Assembly (NCBI GenBank): GCA_016202695.1
Contig: JACQOE010000019.1
Span: 61,477-125,476 of the forward strand
Origin: Pseudomonadota bacterium
Lineage (GTDB): Bacteria > Pseudomonadota > Alphaproteobacteria > JACQOE01
Length of the DNA: 64,000 nt
Reading direction: 5' to 3'
Under the pieces are notes generated by a model. The model saw only the letters and a list, made by a program, of their open reading frames with translations, did no database searches and was not told the origin of the DNA. Position numbers and translations under genes: made by a program. The stretch's first letter is position 1, and each line of letters begins with the position of its first letter. Below, one piece after another: positions 60,117 through 64,000 of this stretch.

Positions 60117-60548
60117 TCACATCCGATGCGGCCGGTAGGTGATGCCGTTGGCGAGCTGAAGCTCGCGCACGTAGCGGATGACGGAAGCGACCTCACGCCG
60201 GCTCACCTGCGGCTGGGGCGGCATGTCGCCGAAGGTCCAGTGGTGCTGCTGTGACCCGGTCGCGGCGGCGCGGAAGAAGGCGTCGTCGTCGTGATGGCCG
60301 GGGTTGTAGGTGTCGTGCACCAGCGGCGGCCCGTTCCGGGTCCCGGCGGCGTTGACCCCGTGGCAGACCGCGCAGTTGGCGTCGAACACGGCCTTGCCGG
60401 TCCGTGCCGCCGCCGACAGCTCCGGCACCGTGACCCTGACGATGGCGCCGCTTCCGGCCGGGCCGAAGATCTCGTACAAGACAATCGCGGCGCCGCCGAC
60501 GAGGACCGCGCCGACGAAAAGGCGGGAAAGGGCACCGGGAAGTTTCAT
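60117..60548 (-). CDS. Monoheme cytochrome c
   Basis: This 143-aa protein has an N-terminal membrane anchor or signal (about residues 8-30). One heme site follows in AVFDANCAVCHGVNAAGTRN near residue 60. The axial Met is probably in GDMPPQPQ. A His-rich loop (NPGHHDDDAFF, SQQHHWTFGDM) lies between. It matches small class I cytochromes that serve as electron carriers or sensors in the periplasm. It lies 23 bases downstream of the beta-propeller gene on the same strand, so the two are probably expressed together, perhaps as an oxidoreductase pair. Confidence 0.85.
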   Translation of the reverse strand: MKLPGALSRLFVGAVLVGGAAIVLYEIFGPAGSGAIVRVTVPELSAAARTGKAVFDANCAVCHGVNAAGTRNGPPLVHDTYNPGHHDDDAFFRAAATGSQQHHWTFGDMPPQPQVSRREVASVIRYVRELQLANGITYRPHRM

Positions 60549-60571
60549 GGCTGGGGCTCTTCGGTTACCGT

Positions 60572-61636
60572 TCAACGTCCGGCGATCGCCATCTGATGGC
60601 CCTCGCCGCGGATGGCGAGGGTCGAGATAACGCGAAGGCTCCGCTGGTCGATCACCCAGACCGTGGGCTCCTCGGCGCTCGAGACATAAAGCTTGCCGGT
60701 GCCGGGCACGACTGCGAGGTGATAGGGCGACGGGCCGAGCGGCGCGCCCCGCAGGCCACCGGTCCCGAGGTCGACGGCGACCACCTTGTTCTCGCCGCGG
60801 CCGCTGACGAACAGGGTACCCCCGTCCTCGGAGAGGTCGATGCCGTGGACAGAGCCGCCGATGTCGAGCGTGCGCTTGATCTCGCCGCTTCGGGTGTCGA
60901 TCTCGGAGACTGTGCCGGCATCGACGTTGGCGACGTAGAGGGTTTCCCCGTCGGCGGAGAGCAGCAGGTGCTCGGGGCTCGCTCCGGCGACGAAATTCCG
61001 CCGCACGATCCAGCGCTGGGTGTCGATCTCGCTCACCGTGTCGTTGCCGGCGTTGCTCACATACAGGCGGCCGCCGTTGGGGCTCACCGCCGCGTAGTTG
61101 GGAAGCGGGCCGGTCTTGACCATCCGCGCGACCGTGAACCCGGCCAGGTCGATGACGCTGATCCCGTCGGCGTTGGGGTGGGTGGCCACGGCATAGCGCC
61201 CGTCGGGGGTTCCGACTAGGTGGTGCACGGCGCCGGGCACCTCGACCCGGCGGAGGATCGCGCCGTCATCGGGCCGCACCACCGAGACGAAGCTCACCGC
61301 CTTGCTCCCGGCCGCGGCCGGGAGCCCGACCGGCTTGGCGTGATGGGCCTCGTGCTCGTCCTTGCTCACCGTCGCGGGCTTCGGCGGCGCGCCCGCCGCC
61401 TCGCGCGGCCACTCGGCATAGCTGCCGGCGACCAGGTAGGCGCCCTTGGCCGCGAGGGCGAGACCGTGGACGTCGGGAAGATCGCCGATGGTTCGCACCG
61501 CGCGGCCGCTCGCCGCCTCGACGACGAGGACCTCGCCCGCGCTTCCCAACGGGATGTAGACGAGTTCCGACGCCAAGGCCGACAGGGGCGCCGCGAGGGG
61601 CAAGGCGATGGTCAGGAGCGCAGAGAGACGTCGCAT
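60572..61636 (-). CDS. Exported YVTN/YncE-type beta-propeller protein
   Basis: This 354-aa protein has a signal peptide ending near ALASELVY. About seven beta-propeller blades of the YVTN type follow: RLYVSNAGNDTVSEIDTQRW, TLYVANVDAGTVSEID, TLFVSGRGENKVVAVDLGTG and KLYVSSAEEPTVWVID. A His-rich loop, KDEHEAHHAKP, at about residue 95 could bind metal. Such proteins are periplasmic and often accompany c-type cytochromes or metal proteins. AGGAGATTCC precedes the ATG. Catalytic residues of a known enzyme are not evident. Confidence 0.85.
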   Translation of the reverse strand: MRRLSALLTIALPLAAPLSALASELVYIPLGSAGEVLVVEAASGRAVRTIGDLPDVHGLALAAKGAYLVAGSYAEWPREAAGAPPKPATVSKDEHEAHHAKPVGLPAAAGSKAVSFVSVVRPDDGAILRRVEVPGAVHHLVGTPDGRYAVATHPNADGISVIDLAGFTVARMVKTGPLPNYAAVSPNGGRLYVSNAGNDTVSEIDTQRWIVRRNFVAGASPEHLLLSADGETLYVANVDAGTVSEIDTRSGEIKRTLDIGGSVHGIDLSEDGGTLFVSGRGENKVVAVDLGTGGLRGAPLGPSPYHLAVVPGTGKLYVSSAEEPTVWVIDQRSLRVISTLAIRGEGHQMAIAGR

Positions 61637-61741
61637 GGATAGGAATCTCCTGTGTCTTGAGGTGTGGCGCGAATCGCCCGGCTAAAGGCATCCGGCGATA
61701 TGCGGGATCGCCCAAGAGCGGGCGTCAGCGGGTGATCGAGT

Positions 61742-62083
61742 CTACATCGGACCTGAAGTCTGCCCGAGGCGGACGGCAAAGAAGTTAAAGAGAGGGGCGA
61801 AGAGGAGGGCGACGTACCAGCCGTAGGCGAAGCTCTCGATCAGGCCGAGGAAGAAGCTCGGCCAGCTGATCCAGGTGAAGCCGGGGAGAAGGGCGAGCCA
61901 CGTCTTGTACATCGCCGCCTCCGGTAGCCAGAGATCGTAGAGGACGCAGAGGACGTAGGTCACGGCGAGGAACAGGCCGAGGCTGAACCCCAGCGCCGGC
62001 ACCGGGATTCTCGGCACCACCTGGACCGGCACGGGCAGGCTTGAGCGCTCGTGCAGCGGGAACGTGGTCGTCATCTCACGCAT
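61742..62083 (-). CDS. DUF5676-type small membrane protein
   Basis: This 113-aa protein has two long hydrophobic segments: PALGFSLGLFLAVTYVLCVL, then FTWISWPSFFLGLIESFAYG followed by WYVALLFAPLFNFFAV. It resembles DUF5676 membrane proteins, which often sit with YHS and heavy-metal genes. AAGGAG precedes the ATG, which overlaps the end of the YHS gene. Its role is unknown; context suggests membrane metal handling. Confidence 0.75.
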   Translation of the reverse strand: MREMTTTFPLHERSSLPVPVQVVPRIPVPALGFSLGLFLAVTYVLCVLYDLWLPEAAMYKTWLALLPGFTWISWPSFFLGLIESFAYGWYVALLFAPLFNFFAVRLGQTSGPM

Positions 62084-62435
62084 GGGAGTGCTCCTTCGAG
62101 CCGGCGGTCTTGGCCGCTCCGCCGCCCGCGTAGCGGCCGGGATCGGCCTCGAATCTGGCCCGGCACTCGGGCGAGCAGAAGTAGTAGACGGTGCCGTCGT
62201 GGACGCTCGATTTCGCGGTTTCTGGGCGGACGGTCATGCCGCAGACCGGATCGAGGTCGGTCTCGGGCGGGACCCAGCGAAGCCCCTGGCCGTGCGTCTC
62301 CAGGGTGCCGGCGGGCTCAGTCTCCTTTCCGCCCTGGTGGCCGTGGCGGTGGCCGAACAGATGTGCCCCGCAGCCGAAGCGCATCATCACGAAGAGAAGC
62401 GCGCCCCAGAGGGCGAGGGAGAGAATCTGCTCCAT
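62076..62435 (-). CDS. YHS-domain protein with N-terminal membrane segment (DUF2933-like)
   Basis: This 119-aa protein has one N-terminal helix (ILSLALWGALLFVMMRFGCG) with a following HLFGHRHGHQGG His-rich linker. The YHS domain (about residues 62-105) has DPVCGMTV and YYFCSPECRARFEADPGRYA; its cysteines bind metal in related proteins. YHS domains bind Cu, Ag or Zn in metal-transport systems. The gene overlaps DUF5676 by eight bases. Confidence 0.8.
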   Translation of the reverse strand: MEQILSLALWGALLFVMMRFGCGAHLFGHRHGHQGGKETEPAGTLETHGQGLRWVPPETDLDPVCGMTVRPETAKSSVHDGTVYYFCSPECRARFEADPGRYAGGGAAKTAGSKEHSHA

Positions 62436-62542
62436 GGGCGGGGTCACTCGGCGGATGTCGGTCCAGGTCGCTCGGGGTCGGACGCGGACGCCGGGCGCGT
62501 GCCGGTCGTCCGCCCTTTCCGTCGGCCGGGGCCGGGCCGGCC

Positions 62543-62815
62543 TCAGGCCAGGTCCTGCTTGCGGCGGAGGTAGTCCTCGCGCTCGATCTCGCCGCGGGCG
62601 TAGCGGGCGTCGAGGAGGGCGCGCGCGGACTCCCGCCCGCCCGCCGCCGCCTCGCGCTCGCCCCGGCCGCTCGCCCCGCGGACGATCAGGACGAGGGCCG
62701 TGACCAGCACCGCGATCAGGAGCACCCAGAAGAGGCCGTGCAGGCCCATCGCCCACCACCATCCGCCGTGGCCCCAGGACCACGGCGCGGCGTACTCGAC
62801 TCCCCAGTTCATCAT
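62543..62815 (-). CDS. SHOCT-domain small membrane protein
   Basis: This 90-aa protein has an N-terminal Trp-rich hydrophobic helix (WGHGGWWWAMGLHGLFWVLL and on). The C-terminal SHOCT motif is ALLDARYARGEIEREDYLRR. It is typical of proteins near copper or silver resistance genes. ATG 62815 follows GGAGAC; ATG 62827 would add four residues. Confidence 0.75.
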   Translation of the reverse strand: MMNWGVEYAAPWSWGHGGWWWAMGLHGLFWVLLIAVLVTALVLIVRGASGRGEREAAAGGRESARALLDARYARGEIEREDYLRRKQDLA

Positions 62816-62884
62816 GGCTGTCTCCATATCTCGATGTTGCTTGGGCGTGCGGACAGGCTCGGCACGGCCGGCCCCGCGGCCTGA

Positions 62885-63631
62885 TCAGTCGGTCCGGCGA
62901 GTCGCGCCGGTGTGACGGTCCACCTTCAGGCGATCGACCAGCGAGCCGTCGGTGGTGACGATCTCGGCGGTGATGGCGTCCTTGTCGACCTCCTTGATTT
63001 CGCCCAGCTTGAGGCGCGGGTTGCCGTCCCGGGCGAGCCTCTGCTCGAGGCGGGCGCGTACGTCGTCGGCCGAGAGCTTGAGATCGGCGGCCTGCAAGCC
63101 GGGGCATGGGCCGAAGCCGGGTCCCGGCCCGTAACCCATGCCCGACCCGTAGCCCATGCCGAAGCCAGCGCCGGGTCCCATCATCCCAGGGCCCATCATT
63201 CCGCCGCCCTGACCCATCATCCCCATCATCCCGGGGCCCATCATCCCGCTCCCTTGGCCCATCATGCCCATCGTGCCGGGGCCCATCGGTCCGTAACCGG
63301 GGGCGGCGCCGGGGCCCATCATTCCGCCGCCCTGGCCCATCATGCCCATCGTGCCGGGGCCCATCGGTCCGTAACCAGGGGCGGCGCCGGGGCCCATCAT
63401 TCCGCCGCCCTGGCCCATCATCCCCATCGTCCCGGGGCCGCGGCCCGCCCAGGGGCCGGCGTGGGCCAGTTCGATGGCGTCGGGCCCGGCCACGGCCTCC
63501 TCGGCTGAGAGTTGCGGCGTGGTTGCGCCCTCGGGATGGTGCTGGTCGTCGGCCAGCGCCGGCACAGCGGCGAGCGAGAGCGCGAGCAGGGCGGCGGCGG
63601 CCGTGGCGGTGGTCTTGGTCCGGTGTGTCAT
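62885..63631 (-). CDS. Exported Gly/Met-rich tandem-repeat protein
   Basis: This 248-aa protein has a signal peptide (ALLALSLAAVPALADD). A central Gly/Met/Pro-rich region of about 85 residues follows, with repeats such as GPGTMGMMGQGGGMMGPGAA. A C-terminal alpha/beta region is more ordered: LSADDVRARLEQRLARDGNP, KLGEIKEVDKDAITAEIVTT, LVDRLKVDRHTG. Met-rich repeats commonly bind Cu(I) or Ag(I) in the periplasm, so a metal-buffering role is inferred. AAGGAG precedes the ATG. It is the first gene of the minus-strand set and is divergent from the response regulator. Confidence 0.75.
   Translation of the reverse strand: MTHRTKTTATAAAALLALSLAAVPALADDQHHPEGATTPQLSAEEAVAGPDAIELAHAGPWAGRGPGTMGMMGQGGGMMGPGAAPGYGPMGPGTMGMMGQGGGMMGPGAAPGYGPMGPGTMGMMGQGSGMMGPGMMGMMGQGGGMMGPGMMGPGAGFGMGYGSGMGYGPGPGFGPCPGLQAADLKLSADDVRARLEQRLARDGNPRLKLGEIKEVDKDAITAEIVTTDGSLVDRLKVDRHTGATRRTD
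63190..63435. repeat. 78-bp tandem repeat inside the Gly/Met-rich gene
   Basis: A 78-base unit begins at 63256 and recurs at 63334 and 63412, with partial copies before. It encodes the 26-aa Gly/Met unit. The length is a multiple of three, so repeat gain or loss keeps the reading frame. Confidence 0.8.
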
Positions 63632-63713
63632 GGTCGGCTCCTTGTCAGGCAATGCGCTGATCTCCCATCTAAGGAGCCGATGTGACGGGCGTATGTCCGC
63701 GGGGTGGGTTTTT

Positions 63714-63751
63714 GGTAACAGACTGTAACCGTACGAGGGCATGTTACAGTC
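63714..63751. promoter_or_regulatory. Inverted repeat upstream of the response regulator
   Basis: GACTGTAAC (63721-63729) and GTTACAGTC (63743-63751) are perfect inverse copies with a 13-base spacer. A nearby GGTAACA (63714-63720) adds a third, weaker half-site. The dyad lies between the divergent Met-rich gene and the response regulator and is a likely operator for that regulator. Confidence 0.5.
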
Positions 63752-63803
63752 CGATACCAAGTTCCCGGTGCGAGGCTTTGCGCCGGGGTCCTAAGCTCGG
63801 GGC

Positions 63804-64000
63804 ATGGAACCGATCGAGATGGAGGTCTCGGCCCACATCCTTGTCGTCGACGACGACCGCGAGATCCGCGAGCTCCTGTCGCGGTTCCTCGGCCGGCACG
63901 GGATGCGCGTCAGCGTCGCCCGCGACGGGCGCGAGATGCGCAAGGCGCTGGCCGATCTCGCCATCGACCTGATCGTGCTCGACCTGATGCTGCCCGGCGA
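63804..64000 (+). CDS. Response regulator receiver domain (partial, runs off the window)
   Basis: This gene is cut by the window end; 65 residues are visible. The receiver-domain acidic pocket is in HILVVDDDREIRELLS (D16-D18). The phosphoacceptor Asp is D60 in IVLDLMLPG. The sequence fits an OmpR-type response regulator of a two-component pair. It is divergent from the minus-strand Met-rich/YHS set that it may control in response to metal stress. Confidence 0.85.
   Translation, partial: MEPIEMEVSAHILVVDDDREIRELLSRFLGRHGMRVSVARDGREMRKALADLAIDLIVLDLMLPG

Noticed and set aside
63190..63435. Possible CRISPR-like tandem repeat
   Set aside because: The units abut without spacers and encode a Gly/Met-rich protein segment in frame.
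1..64000. tRNA, rRNA, CRISPR arrays, insertion sequences or phage genes
   Set aside because: No sequences with the look of these were found on either strand; a covariance-model and IS-database search would be needed to exclude small ones.

Overview
The window is GC-rich, densely packed bacterial DNA. Gene content points to an alphaproteobacterium, probably a Rhodospirillales-like lineage. The evidence is a cobA / DUF2849 / sulfite reductase / DUF934 operon, several TRAP transporters, and many hydantoinase/oxoprolinase genes. This placement is an inference; no rRNA or tRNA is visible.

Region 1 (1-10.3 kb) is catabolic. It holds a HyuB-HyuA pair, an AtzH-like small protein, a convergent MmgE/PrpD-type gene, a TRAP solute-binding protein without permeases, and two divergent amidases. 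Region 2 (10.3-30.2 kb) is a long collinear plus-strand block. Its order is HyuA, HyuB, HyuA, HyuB, a PLP enzyme of the serine hydroxymethyltransferase (SHMT) fold, a complete TRAP transporter, a bicupin, an HpcH/HpaI-like protein, HyuB, a second SHMT-fold enzyme, and HyuA. The block looks like a duplicated and diverged uptake-plus-degradation system for a small acid, amide or cyclic amide. Both SHMT-fold enzymes and the HpcH/HpaI-like protein lack residues that the textbook enzymes use, so the pathway chemistry is probably not the standard one.

Region 3 (30.2-36.6 kb) looks like an anaerobic-respiration island. It holds an FNR-type regulator with an FNR box upstream, a tetraheme cytochrome c, a four-cluster ferredoxin with a Tat signal, an NrfD-type quinol-oxidising membrane subunit, a TorD-like chaperone and a Sel1-repeat protein. 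No catalytic subunit is present. A roughly 140-bp non-coding element occurs twice, once before the cytochrome operon and once before the chaperone gene.

Region 4 (36.7-49.5 kb) has an aspartate-dehydrogenase-like gene next to a TPP-dependent enzyme, with a divergent GntR/FCD regulator. A third TRAP system, two tandem Ldh2-type dehydrogenases, a creatininase-family protein and a lone minus-strand HyuB follow. GTATAC-centred palindromes in several of the intergenic regions may be operators of the GntR regulator. Region 5 (49.3-55.4 kb) carries an MFS transporter, an Lrp/AsnC regulator and the siroheme/sulfite reductase operon, followed by a LysR remnant.

Region 6 (55.7-60 kb) has a MerR-type metal regulator with a textbook 19-bp-spaced promoter, then four overlapping genes: GGCT-like, UPF0104-like membrane protein, MFS and GGCT-like. 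Region 7 (60.1-64 kb) is a minus-strand set that may handle metals: Gly/Met-rich repeat protein, SHOCT protein, YHS protein, DUF5676 membrane protein, beta-propeller and cytochrome c. It is divergent from a response regulator cut by the window edge.
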